From Pseudomonas multiresinivorans (GTDB lineage Bacteria; Pseudomonadota; Gammaproteobacteria; Pseudomonadales; Pseudomonadaceae), in NCBI RefSeq assembly GCF_012971725.1, contig NZ_CP048833.1:6200001-6264000 (forward strand): a DNA stretch of 64,000 nt, in the 5' to 3' direction. A program made the translations under genes and the position numbers. Positions 35,509-43,710 of this stretch are shown here, piece by piece. The notes beneath the pieces are model-generated. The model did no database searches. It was not told the DNA's origin and was given only the letters and a program-made list of their open reading frames with translations. The first letter of the stretch is position 1, and each line of letters begins with the position of its first letter.

Positions 35509-37284
35509 ATGTCTTCGATGCAGGCTTCACGGGTGCGGGATTCACGCCTTACAGGGCGGGTCCTGATGGGGGGTAGCGCCGAAGGGGCGCTACTCCATGC
35601 CGACACCGGGCTGAGCTTCTGGGGTGGCGTCGAGCCCTTCAGCGGCGAGGTCATCGACCGCCACCATCCGCTCTCCGGCAGCTTCCTGCCTGGCCGGGTG
35701 CTGGCGATTCCCAGCGGACGCGGCTCCTGTACCGGCAGCAGCGTGATGCTGGAAATACTGCTCAACGGCCACGCGCCGGCAGCGCTGCTGCTGGCCGAGC
35801 CGGACGAAATCCTCACCCTCGGCGTGCTGGTGGCGCAGGCGTTGTTCGGCCGCTCCATCCCGGTGCTGTGCCTGGGGCGCGAGGGTTTCGAGCAGTTGTC
35901 CACGGGCGGCTGGGCCCGTGTCGAAGACGGACAGGTAACACTCACCGCCGAGCGCCCTGCCGATGGCTGGCAGGGCGTGATGGCCAGCGACGCCGGCCCA
36001 TTGCCGGAAGGCCTGGCGCTCAGCGCCGGCGACCATGAACTGCTCGACGGCCAGCACGGCAAGGCCGCCCAGGCCGCCATGCAGATCGTCCTGCGCATGG
36101 CTGCACTGCAAGGCGCGAAGGACCTGTTGGACATTGCTCAGGCGCACATCGACGGCTGCATTTATACCGGCCCCGCCAGCCTGCGCTTCGCCCGCCAGCT
36201 GGCGGACTGGGGCGGCAAGGTGCGGGTGCCGACCACCCTCAATTCTATCTCCGTGGACCATCGCCGCTGGCGCGAGCTGGGCGTCGACAAGGCCTTCGGC
36301 GAGCCCGCCGCGGCGCTGGGCGATGCCTACATGGAGATGGGCGCACAGATGAGCTACACCTGCGCGCCCTACCTGCTGGACAGCAAGCCAAGCCTCGGCG
36401 AACAGGTGGTCTGGGCCGAGTCCAACGCCGTGGTGTACGCCAACAGCGTGCTCGGCGCGCGCACCCTGAAATACCCGGATTACCTAGATATCTGCATCGC
36501 CCTCACCGGCCGCGCACCGAACGTCGGCAGCCACCGCGACGAAGGCCGGCTGGCGACGCTGCGGATCGATGTCGAGCTGCCGGCCGACCACGACGAATCG
36601 ATCTTCCCGCTGCTCGGCTACCACATCGGCGAGCTGTGCGGCACGCGCATCCCGGTGGTCGACGGCCTGCAGCCGCTGGCGCCGGACAGCGACGCGCTGA
36701 AAGCCTTCGGCGCGGCCTTCGCCACCACCTCCGCCGCGCCGATGTTCCACATCGTCGGCGTCACCCCGGAAGCGCCGGACGTCGCTACCGCACTGGGCGG
36801 CAAAGCCCCGCTGCAACACCTGCGCGTCACCCCGGCGGACCTGATCGCCTCCTGGCGCGAGCTGGACCACGCGGCAGAACCCACCGTGCAACTGGTGTCC
36901 CTGGGCAACCCGCATTTCTCCGCCAGCGAGTGTACCGAGCTGGCCAGGCTGGTCGCCGGGCGCCGCAAGCATCCGGGCGTCGCGCTGGTAGTCGCCCTCG
37001 GCCGCGCCGTGCAGGAAAAGGCCCGCGCCGCCGGTGACGTGAAGGTGCTGGAAGACTTCGGCGCGCAACTGCTCAACGACACCTGCTGGTGCATGATCGG
37101 CGAGCCGGTGATCCCGCCGTCCTGCACCACGCTGATCACCAATTCGGCGAAGTACGCCCACTACGGTCCTGGCCTGGCCGGGCGCCAGGTGCATTTCGGC
37201 AGCCTCGCCGCGTGCGTCGAGGCAGCCTGCAGCGGGCGCGGTGACGGTGGCGTGCCGCGCTGGCTGAGCGAGGGGGTGCGCTGA
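35509..37284 (+). CDS. Aconitase X: cis-3-hydroxy-L-proline dehydratase
   Basis: A 591-residue protein in which the small swivelling domain (residues about 10-140, GRGSCTGSSVMLEILLNG) precedes the large AcnX domain (about 170-590). The single-chain order is that of the bacterial AcnX type shown to dehydrate cis-3-hydroxy-L-proline to pyrroline-2-carboxylate. Conserved features include a Cys-containing TCAPYLL, WAESNAVVYANSVLGART and the late NDTCWCMIGEPVIPP with iron-binding Cys candidates. It lies between the binding protein and the permeases; the permease start overlaps its stop. Confidence 0.88.
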   Translation: MSSMQASRVRDSRLTGRVLMGGSAEGALLHADTGLSFWGGVEPFSGEVIDRHHPLSGSFLPGRVLAIPSGRGSCTGSSVMLEILLNGHAPAALLLAEPDEILTLGVLVAQALFGRSIPVLCLGREGFEQLSTGGWARVEDGQVTLTAERPADGWQGVMASDAGPLPEGLALSAGDHELLDGQHGKAAQAAMQIVLRMAALQGAKDLLDIAQAHIDGCIYTGPASLRFARQLADWGGKVRVPTTLNSISVDHRRWRELGVDKAFGEPAAALGDAYMEMGAQMSYTCAPYLLDSKPSLGEQVVWAESNAVVYANSVLGARTLKYPDYLDICIALTGRAPNVGSHRDEGRLATLRIDVELPADHDESIFPLLGYHIGELCGTRIPVVDGLQPLAPDSDALKAFGAAFATTSAAPMFHIVGVTPEAPDVATALGGKAPLQHLRVTPADLIASWRELDHAAEPTVQLVSLGNPHFSASECTELARLVAGRRKHPGVALVVALGRAVQEKARAAGDVKVLEDFGAQLLNDTCWCMIGEPVIPPSCTTLITNSAKYAHYGPGLAGRQVHFGSLAACVEAACSGRGDGGVPRWLSEGVR

Positions 37285-37949
37285 TGTTCAACTACAGCTT
37301 CCACTGGCGCTCCGCCTTCAAGGCCCTGCCGGACATGCTCGGCGGCGCCTGGGTAACCCTCGAAACCGCTGCGTTGTCGATGATCCTCGGTGTGCTCATC
37401 GCGCTACTGTTGACCGTCATGCGGCAGATGAAGAACCCGCTGCTCAAGGGTTTCGCCGACACCTGGGTATCCATCGCGCGCAATACCCCGTCGCTGTTCC
37501 AGATCTACATCCTGTACTTCGGCCTGGGCTCCTTCGACCTGCACGTCAGCTCCTGGGTGGCGCTGCTGGCGGGGATCACCTTCAACAACGCCGGCTACCT
37601 CGCGGAGAACTTCCGTGGCGGCCTCAAGGCCGTGCCGGACACCCAGATGCGCGCCGCGCGCTCGCTGGGCATGAGCGCCTTCCAGGCGTACCGGATGATC
37701 ATCGTTCCGCAGCTGCTGCGCATCGTCTATTACCCGCTGACGAACCAGATGGTCTGGGCGGTGCTGATGACGTCGCTGGGCGTGGTGGTGGGCCTGAACA
37801 ACGACCTCACCGGCGTGACCCAGGACTTCAACGTGCGCACCTTCCGCACCTTCGAGTACTTCGCCCTGGCCGCGGTGCTCTATTACATCATCGCCAAGGT
37901 CATCGTGGCGGTCGCCCGCCTGTTGAGCTGGCGGCTGTTCCGCTACTAG
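37284..37949 (+). CDS. Amino-acid ABC importer permease 1
   Basis: A 221-residue HisM/GlnP-type membrane permease with five or six hydrophobic helices and the EAA-like loop AARSLGMSAFQAYRMIIVPQLLR, which docks to the ATPase. SIARNTPSLFQIYILYFG is the usual opening motif. It starts in a TGATG overlap with the aconitase X gene and is followed after 11 bases by the second permease, forming a heterodimeric channel. Confidence 0.94.
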   Translation: MFNYSFHWRSAFKALPDMLGGAWVTLETAALSMILGVLIALLLTVMRQMKNPLLKGFADTWVSIARNTPSLFQIYILYFGLGSFDLHVSSWVALLAGITFNNAGYLAENFRGGLKAVPDTQMRAARSLGMSAFQAYRMIIVPQLLRIVYYPLTNQMVWAVLMTSLGVVVGLNNDLTGVTQDFNVRTFRTFEYFALAAVLYYIIAKVIVAVARLLSWRLFRY

Positions 37950-37960
37950 GAGAAGCACGC

Positions 37961-38611
37961 ATGTTTTCCACGAGCTTCACCGTCAACGACCTGATGTTCC
38001 TGCTGCAAGGGGCCTGGGTCACCGTCAAGCTGACCGTCGGCGCCATGCTCATCGGCACCCTCGCTGGCGTCGTGCTGGGCTGGCTGCGCGCCACCCTGCC
38101 ACGCGCCACGATGCCGGTCGGCTGGTTCCTCGACATCTTCCGCAGCGTGCCGCTGCTGATCCAGTTCGTGCTGTTCAACTCGCTGAAAAGCATCGTCGGC
38201 CTGAACTGGAGCGCCTTCACCGTCGGCTGTCTGGTACTGGGCGTCTACGCGGCGGCGTTCTGCACCGAGATCATCCGCAGCGGCATCCTCGCCGTCGGCC
38301 CGAACATCCGCCGCGCCAGCCGCTCGCTGGGCCTCAGCTACTGGCAGGACCTGCGCTACATCGTGCTGCCGCTGGCCGCGCGGGTGGCCTTCCCCGGCTG
38401 GCTGAACCTGGTGCTGGGGGTGATGAAGGACACCGCGCTGGTCATGTGGATCGGCATCGTCGAACTTCTCCGCGCCTCGCAGACCATCGTGACGCGCATC
38501 CAGGAACCCCTGCTGGTGCTGTGCGTCGCCGGGGTCATCTATTACCTCATGAGTTGGGTCGTGGCGCGCCTCGGCGCCCGGCTGGAACAAAGGTGGCAGG
38601 AAAATGATTGA
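37961..38611 (+). CDS. Amino-acid ABC importer permease 2
   Basis: A 216-residue partner permease. FRSVPLLIQFVLF near residue 65 and the coupling loop ASRSLGLSYWQDLRYIVLPLAAR are both present. An AGGAG ribosome site precedes the ATG. Its 3' end overlaps the ATPase gene by eight bases. Confidence 0.94.
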   Translation: MFSTSFTVNDLMFLLQGAWVTVKLTVGAMLIGTLAGVVLGWLRATLPRATMPVGWFLDIFRSVPLLIQFVLFNSLKSIVGLNWSAFTVGCLVLGVYAAAFCTEIIRSGILAVGPNIRRASRSLGLSYWQDLRYIVLPLAARVAFPGWLNLVLGVMKDTALVMWIGIVELLRASQTIVTRIQEPLLVLCVAGVIYYLMSWVVARLGARLEQRWQEND

Positions 38612-39326
38612 AATCGACAACGTGCACAAAGCCTACGGCGATCTGGAAGTGGTCAAGGGCGTGAGCCTGACCGTGAAGAAGGGCGAGGTGGTCTCGATCA
38701 TCGGCGGCTCCGGCTCGGGCAAGTCCACCCTGCTGATGTGCATCAACGGCCTGGAGCCGATCCAGCGCGGCAAGATCCGCGTCGACGGCATCGAGGTCCA
38801 CGCCAAGACCACCGACCTGAACAAGCTGCGGCAGAAGATCGGCATCGTCTTCCAGCAGTGGAACGCCTTCCCGCACCTGACCGTGCTGGAGAACGTCATG
38901 CTCGCCCCGCGCAAGGTGCTCGGCCTGTCCAAGGAAGAGGCCGAGGCGATGGCGGTGAAGCAGCTCAAGCACGTCGGCCTGGGCGACAAGCTCAAGGTGT
39001 TCCCGCAGAAGCTCTCGGGCGGGCAGCAGCAGCGCATGGCGATCGCCCGCGCGCTGGCCATGTCGCCGGACTACATGCTGTTCGACGAAGCCACCTCGGC
39101 ACTCGACCCGCAACTGGTGGGCGAGGTGCTCGACACCATGCGCCTGCTCGCCGAAGAGGGCATGACCATGGTCCTGGTGACCCACGAAATCCGCTTCGCC
39201 CGCGATGTGTCCGACCGCGTGGCGTTCTTCCGCGAGGGGCTAGTGCATGAGATCGGCACGCCGGACCAGGTGATCGTCAATCCACAGCGGGCGGAGACGG
39301 CGGAGTTTCTGAGGTCGGTGAACTAG
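38604..39326 (+). CDS. Amino-acid ABC importer ATPase
   Basis: A 240-residue GlnQ/HisP-type ATPase. Walker A is GGSGSGKSTLL (about residue 36), the Q-loop is FQQWNAFPHLTV, the signature LSGGQQQR (about 143), Walker B YMLFDEATSALDP and the switch His in LVTHEIRF. It energises the two permeases and completes the importer. The gene ends 159 bases before the racemase-family gene, a gap filled by a REPIN-like element. Confidence 0.95.
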   Translation: MIEIDNVHKAYGDLEVVKGVSLTVKKGEVVSIIGGSGSGKSTLLMCINGLEPIQRGKIRVDGIEVHAKTTDLNKLRQKIGIVFQQWNAFPHLTVLENVMLAPRKVLGLSKEEAEAMAVKQLKHVGLGDKLKVFPQKLSGGQQQRMAIARALAMSPDYMLFDEATSALDPQLVGEVLDTMRLLAEEGMTMVLVTHEIRFARDVSDRVAFFREGLVHEIGTPDQVIVNPQRAETAEFLRSVN

Positions 39327-39334
39327 AGACAAGA

Positions 39335-39455
39335 GCCCCTCTCCCTAACCCTCTCCCTGAAGGGAGAGGGGACTGGATCGGAGCAGGTTGATGCCTCTGT
39401 GTCAGCCGGCACAGATGGCTCCCTCTCCCTTCAGGGAGAGGGCTGGGGAGAGGGA
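39335..39455. repeat. REPIN-like element copy 2
   Basis: Inverted CCCTCTCCC units (CCCTAACCCTCTCCCTGAAG on the left) enclose a 49-base spacer that is homologous, in reverse orientation, to the spacer of the copy at 43537 (shared CTGTGCCGGCTGACA and CAACCTGC). It fills the gap between the ATPase gene and the racemase-family gene. Confidence 0.9.
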
Positions 39456-39485
39456 AACGGGCTGCTACAGAACCAGGAGACACAC

Positions 39486-40517
39486 ATGCGTTCGAGCAAG
39501 ATCATCCACGTGGTCAGCTGCCACGCCGAAGGCGAGGTCGGCGACGTCATCGTCGGCGGCGTCGCCCCGCCGCCGGGCGACACCGTGTGGGCGCAGTCGC
39601 GCTTCATCGCCAGCGACAACACCCTGCGCAACTTCGTCCTCAATGAGCCGCGCGGTGGCGTGTTCCGCCACGTGAACCTGCTGGTGCCGCCGAAGGACCC
39701 GCGGGCGCAGATGGCCTGGATCATCATGGAGCCGGCGGACGTGCCGCCCATGTCCGGCTCCAACTCGCTGTGCGTCAGCACCGTGCTGCTCGACAGCGGC
39801 ATCCTGCCGATGCAGGAGCCGCAGACGCGCCTGACCCTGGAAGCGCCGGGCGGCCTGATCGAGGTCGTGGCCGACTGCAAGGACGGCAAGGTGCAGCGCG
39901 TGGAAGTACGCAACCTGCCCTCCTTCGCCGACAAGCTCGATGCCTGGATCGAAGTGGAGGGCCTCGGTTCGCTGCAGGTGGACACCGCCTACGGCGGCGA
40001 CAGCTTCGTCCTCGCCGACGCCCATGCCCTGGGCTTCACCCTGCACGCCTCGGAGGCCGCCGACCTGGTCGCCACCGGCCTGAAGATTACCCAGGCGGCG
40101 AATCAGCAACTGGGCTTCAAGCACCCGGAAAACCACGACTGGGCGCACATCTCCTTCTGCCAGCTGACCGCGCCTGTCGAAAGAAAAGAGGGCGTTTTGC
40201 ACGGCCGCAACGCCGTGGTCATCCGCCCCGGCAAGATCGACCGCTCACCCTGCGGCACCGGCTGCTCGGCGCGCATGGCGGTACTGCATGCCAAGGGCCA
40301 GCTGAAGGACGGCGAGCGCTTCGTCGGCCACTCGATCATCGATTCCCAGTTCCATTGCCGCATCGACGGGCTCACCAGCGTCGGCGACAAGCCAGCCATC
40401 CATCCGTGCATTTCTGGCCGAGCCTGGATCACCGGCACCCACCAGCACCTGCTCGACCCGAGCGATCCCTGGCCTGAGGGTTATCGGCTCTCGGACACCT
40501 GGCCCAACGGTTACTGA
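39486..40517 (+). CDS. Proline-racemase-family 3-hydroxyproline dehydratase or epimerase (Ser/Cys type)
   Basis: A 343-residue paralogue of the 4-hydroxyproline epimerase. The first catalytic position is Ser90 (PPMSGSNS) instead of Cys, while the second, Cys256 in DRSPCGTGCSA, is kept. Loss of one of the two bases is typical of family members that dehydrate trans-3-hydroxy-L-proline to pyrroline-2-carboxylate or act on 3-hydroxyproline in other ways. The start MRSSKIIHVVSCHAEGE (ATG at 39486) avoids an upstream in-frame start in repeat DNA. Choosing between dehydratase and epimerase needs alignment; context with the reductase at 43711 favours dehydratase. Confidence 0.85.
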   Translation: MRSSKIIHVVSCHAEGEVGDVIVGGVAPPPGDTVWAQSRFIASDNTLRNFVLNEPRGGVFRHVNLLVPPKDPRAQMAWIIMEPADVPPMSGSNSLCVSTVLLDSGILPMQEPQTRLTLEAPGGLIEVVADCKDGKVQRVEVRNLPSFADKLDAWIEVEGLGSLQVDTAYGGDSFVLADAHALGFTLHASEAADLVATGLKITQAANQQLGFKHPENHDWAHISFCQLTAPVERKEGVLHGRNAVVIRPGKIDRSPCGTGCSARMAVLHAKGQLKDGERFVGHSIIDSQFHCRIDGLTSVGDKPAIHPCISGRAWITGTHQHLLDPSDPWPEGYRLSDTWPNGY

Positions 40518-40589
40518 TTTCCCCTTTCAACCCTGATTCGCCGCGTAGCGGCACCCGACGACGAAATGCTGCGGGATTTCCTTCAGACG

Positions 40590-40603
40590 TTTCGTATACG
40601 AAA
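40590..40603. promoter_or_regulatory. GntR-type operator, copy 3 (upstream of the deaminase)
   Basis: TTTCGTATACGAAA is a perfect 14-base palindrome 21 bases before the start of the deaminase gene. It is the best of three copies in the island. No -24/-12 element accompanies it here. Confidence 0.82.
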
Positions 40604-40623
40604 TACGACAATTGGAGAAAAAC

Positions 40624-41541
40624 ATGAGCAAGAAGGTCAATTGGAGTGGCGTGTTCCCCGCGGTGACCACTCAGTTCAACGACGATTACTCGGTCAACCT
40701 GGAAGCCACCCACAAGGTGATCTCCAACCTCGTGCGCGACGGCGTCTCGGGCCTGGTGGTGTGCGGCAGCGTCGGCGAGAACACCTCGCTGTCCATCGAG
40801 GAGAAGATGGCCGTCACCGAAGTCGCCAAGGACGCCTCCGGCGGCCGCGTGCCGGTGATCTGCGGCATCGCCGAGTTCACCAGCCACGGCGCCTCGCAGG
40901 TGGCCAAGGCGGTGCAGAAGGTCGGCGTCGACGGCATCATGGTGATGCCCGCCCTGGTCTACTCCTCCAAGCCGCATGAAACCGCCGCGCACTTCCGCAG
41001 CGTGGCCACCAGCACCGACCTGCCGGTGATGGTTTACAACAACCCGCCGATCTACAAGAACGACGTCACCCCGGACATCCTCATCTCCCTGGCCGACTGC
41101 GAGAACATCGTCTGCTTCAAGGACAGCTCCGGTGACACCCGCCGCTTCATCGACGTGCGCAATGAAGTGGGCAACCGCTTCATCCTCTTCGCCGGCCTCG
41201 ACGACGTGGTGCTGGAAAGCATCGCCGTGGGCGCCGAGGGCTGGATTTCCGGGATGTCCAACGTCTTCCCGCAGGAAGGCGAAACCATCTTCCGCCTGTG
41301 CAAGGCCGGCCGTTACGAAGAAGCCATGCCGATCTACGAATGGCTGATGCCGATCCTCCACCTCGACGCCCGCCCGGACCTGGTGCAATGCATCAAGCTC
41401 TGCGAAGAGATCGCCGGCCGCGGCACCGCCCTCACCCGCCCGCCGCGCCTGGCGCTGCAAGGCGCGGATCGCGAGCACGTGGAGACGATCATGGCCAAGG
41501 CGCTGGCGAATCGGCCGAAGCTGCCGGACGTGGGGCTCTGA
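40624..41541 (+). CDS. Pyrroline-4-hydroxy-2-carboxylate deaminase (DapA family)
   Basis: A 305-residue class I aldolase-fold protein that would convert the dehydrogenase product to 2-oxoglutarate semialdehyde and ammonia. The Schiff-base Lys166 sits in IVCFKDSSGD, the Tyr in VYNNPP (about 138) and the entry motif GSVGENTSLSIEEK near residue 52. The ATG at 40624 follows a GGAGAAA ribosome site; an upstream TTG is rejected. DapA-family members have many reactions, but the epimerase, dehydrogenase and semialdehyde dehydrogenase neighbours make this role likely (LhpC in P. aeruginosa). Confidence 0.9.
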   Translation: MSKKVNWSGVFPAVTTQFNDDYSVNLEATHKVISNLVRDGVSGLVVCGSVGENTSLSIEEKMAVTEVAKDASGGRVPVICGIAEFTSHGASQVAKAVQKVGVDGIMVMPALVYSSKPHETAAHFRSVATSTDLPVMVYNNPPIYKNDVTPDILISLADCENIVCFKDSSGDTRRFIDVRNEVGNRFILFAGLDDVVLESIAVGAEGWISGMSNVFPQEGETIFRLCKAGRYEEAMPIYEWLMPILHLDARPDLVQCIKLCEEIAGRGTALTRPPRLALQGADREHVETIMAKALANRPKLPDVGL

Positions 41542-41609
41542 GTCACGACCGGAAGAAAGAGAGATCGTCCGTGCGAACTGAAACTCCATGGTTCACCGGC
41601 ACGCTCCTT

Positions 41610-41765
41610 GCCCTCTCCCTAGCCCTCTCCCTGAAGGGAGAGGGGACTGGTTCGGCGTGAAGGGGCAGAGCGTGGTCCACCTGACGCCTTTCCCGCAGGA
41701 GTACACGACAGCCCGAGCCACTCGGATACTCCCTCTCCCTTCAGGGAGAGGGCTGGGGGAGAGGG
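41610..41765. repeat. REPIN-like element copy 3
   Basis: Inverted CCCTCTCCC units enclose the longest spacer of the four copies (about 85 bases). The left spacer edge GGGGACTGGTTCGG matches GGGGACTGGATCGG of copy 2. It lies between the deaminase and semialdehyde dehydrogenase genes. Confidence 0.88.
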
Positions 41766-41806
41766 GCTCTTCGCCGCACCGAAATCCAGCACCCGAGAGC
41801 CCGCCC

Positions 41807-43384
41807 ATGACCGCCCAGAACTTCATCGCCGGCCAACGCATCGGCACCGGCACCACCCGCCTGCAGAGCCTCGACGCCAGCACCGGCGAAGCCCTGCCTC
41901 GCGAATTCCTCCAGGCCACCGAAGCCGAAGTCGACGCCGCCGCCCGCGCCGCCGAAGCTGCCTTCCCGGCCTACAGCGCGCTGTCGCCGGAGCGCCGCGC
42001 GCAGTTCCTCGACGCCATCGCCGGCGAACTGGAAGCCCTCGGCGACGATTTCATCGCCATCGTTTGTCGCGAAACAGCCCTGCCCGCCGCACGCATCCAG
42101 GGCGAACGTGGCCGCACCGCCAACCAGATGCGCCTGTTCGCCAAGGTGCTGCGCCGTGGCGACTTCCTCGGCGCGCGCATCGACCGCGCACTGCCCGAAC
42201 GCCAGCCGCTGCCCCGCCCGGACCTGCGCCAGTACCGCACCGGCGTCGGCCCGGTGGCGGTGTTCGGCGCCAGCAACTTCCCGCTGGCCTTCTCCACCGC
42301 CGGTGGTGACACCGCCGCCGCATTGGCCGCCGGTTGCCCGGTGGTGGTAAAGGCCCACAGCGGCCACATGGCGACTGCCGAACTCGTCGGTGAAGCCATC
42401 GTCCGCGCAGCCGAATCCACCGGCATGCCGGCCGGCGTGTTCAACATGATCTACGGCGCCGGCGTCGGCGAGCCGCTGGTCAAACACCCGGCGATCCAGG
42501 CGGTCGGCTTCACCGGCTCGCTCAAGGGCGGTCGCGCACTGTGCGACCTGTCTGCCGCGCGCCCGCAGCCAATCCCGGTGTTCGCCGAGATGAGCAGCAT
42601 CAACCCGGTGCTGGTGCTGCCCGCCGCCCTGGAAGCGCGGGGCGAGAAAATCGCCCGCGAGCTGGTGGATTCCGTGGTCATGGGTTGCGGCCAGTTCTGC
42701 ACCAATCCCGGCCTGGTGATCGGTATCGCTTCGCCGGCCTTCAGCCTGTTCACCGCCAACCTGATCGCCGAAATCGGCCAGCGCCCGGCACAGACCATGC
42801 TCAACGCCGGCACCCTGAAAAGCTACGAGAAGGGCATCGCCAAGCTGCTCACCCACCCCGGCCTGCGCCACCTCGCCGGGCATCCGCAGGAAGGTTCGCA
42901 AGCATTCCCACAACTGTTCCAGGCCAAGGCCAGCCTGCTGCTGGAAGGCGAGGAACTGCTGCAGGAAGAAGTCTTCGGCCCGACTACCATCGTCGTCGAA
43001 GTGGCTGACGAGGCCGAACTACGCCGCGCGCTGGACGGCCTGCACGGCCAGCTCACCGCCACGCTGATCGCCGAGCCGGACGACCTCTCGCGCTTCGCCG
43101 CCCTGGTGCCGGTGCTGGAGCGCAAGGCCGGGCGCCTGCTGATCAACGGCTACCCGACCGGCGTGGAAGTCTGCGACGCCATGGTCCATGGCGGTCCCTA
43201 CCCGGCGACCTCCGATGCGCGCGGCACCTCGGTGGGCAGCCTGGCCATCGACCGCTTCCTGCGCCCGGTTTGCTACCAGAACTACCCGGATGCGCTGCTG
43301 CCGGATGCACTGAAGGACGCCAACCCGCTGGGCATCGCACGGCTGGTGGATGGTGAGACGACGCGGGACTCTGTCTCCCGCTGA
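41807..43384 (+). CDS. 2-oxoglutarate semialdehyde dehydrogenase
   Basis: A 525-residue aldehyde dehydrogenase of the long KGSADH type, which oxidises 2-oxoglutarate semialdehyde to 2-oxoglutarate. FGASNFPLAFSTAGGDTAAALAAG is the diagnostic cofactor region, VGFTGSLKGGRALCDL the next, with the Glu in FAEMSSINP and the nucleophile in GCGQFCTNPG. The length and these variants separate it from ordinary 490-residue ALDHs. The ATG at 41807 starts after a repeat-filled gap. It is the final step of the trans-4-hydroxyproline route and is followed by a strong terminator. Confidence 0.93.
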   Translation: MTAQNFIAGQRIGTGTTRLQSLDASTGEALPREFLQATEAEVDAAARAAEAAFPAYSALSPERRAQFLDAIAGELEALGDDFIAIVCRETALPAARIQGERGRTANQMRLFAKVLRRGDFLGARIDRALPERQPLPRPDLRQYRTGVGPVAVFGASNFPLAFSTAGGDTAAALAAGCPVVVKAHSGHMATAELVGEAIVRAAESTGMPAGVFNMIYGAGVGEPLVKHPAIQAVGFTGSLKGGRALCDLSAARPQPIPVFAEMSSINPVLVLPAALEARGEKIARELVDSVVMGCGQFCTNPGLVIGIASPAFSLFTANLIAEIGQRPAQTMLNAGTLKSYEKGIAKLLTHPGLRHLAGHPQEGSQAFPQLFQAKASLLLEGEELLQEEVFGPTTIVVEVADEAELRRALDGLHGQLTATLIAEPDDLSRFAALVPVLERKAGRLLINGYPTGVEVCDAMVHGGPYPATSDARGTSVGSLAIDRFLRPVCYQNYPDALLPDALKDANPLGIARLVDGETTRDSVSR

Positions 43385-43434
43385 GGGTTCGTCGGTGCGG
43401 GAGTGAACTGTCGGCCAGTCCCGCGCCGATGCTC

Positions 43435-43462
43435 AGCCCCGGCCTTGCGCCGGGGCTTTTTT
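43435..43462 (+). terminator. Rho-independent terminator at the end of the island's forward genes
   Basis: AGCCCCGGC and GCCGGGGCT pair around a five-base loop and run into six T, about 50 bases after the semialdehyde dehydrogenase stop codon. Confidence 0.93.
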
Positions 43463-43536
43463 ATGCGAAGAGGTATGGCGCCCTGCGCGTGATCGCGGGC
43501 AGGGCGCCATACCTGGACAATCCTGTGCTGGCTCAA

Positions 43537-43655
43537 GCCCTCTCCCCCGCCCTCTCCCTGAAGGGAGAGGGAGTTTGCCTGTGCCGGCTGACATCGCGGT
43601 TCCAACCTGCACCATAGTGTCCCCTCTCCCTTCAGGGAGAGGGTTAGGGAGAGGG
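43537..43655. repeat. REPIN-like element copy 4
   Basis: Inverted CCCTCTCCC units enclose a 49-base spacer whose sequence CTGTGCCGGCTGACA is the reverse complement of the copy at 39335. It sits between convergent genes, after the terminator. Nothing else is visible in 43463-43710. Confidence 0.9.
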
Positions 43656-43710
43656 AAATCCCAGGCACGGACTTTCAGACGAAGGCAGTTGCTCCTACTG
43701 GTGGACGGCC

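Noticed and set aside
39399..39485. Longer start of the racemase-family protein
   Set aside because: The added residues are encoded by the repeat element; the ATG at 39486 begins the conserved domain.
41588..41806. N-terminal extension of the semialdehyde dehydrogenase to 598 residues
   Set aside because: The extra sequence is translated REPIN-like repeat DNA; the ATG at 41807 matches the family's start and length.
43385..43710. Direct CCCTCTCCC repeats as a CRISPR-like array
   Set aside because: There are only two units per site, inverted, with no regular spacers and no cas genes.
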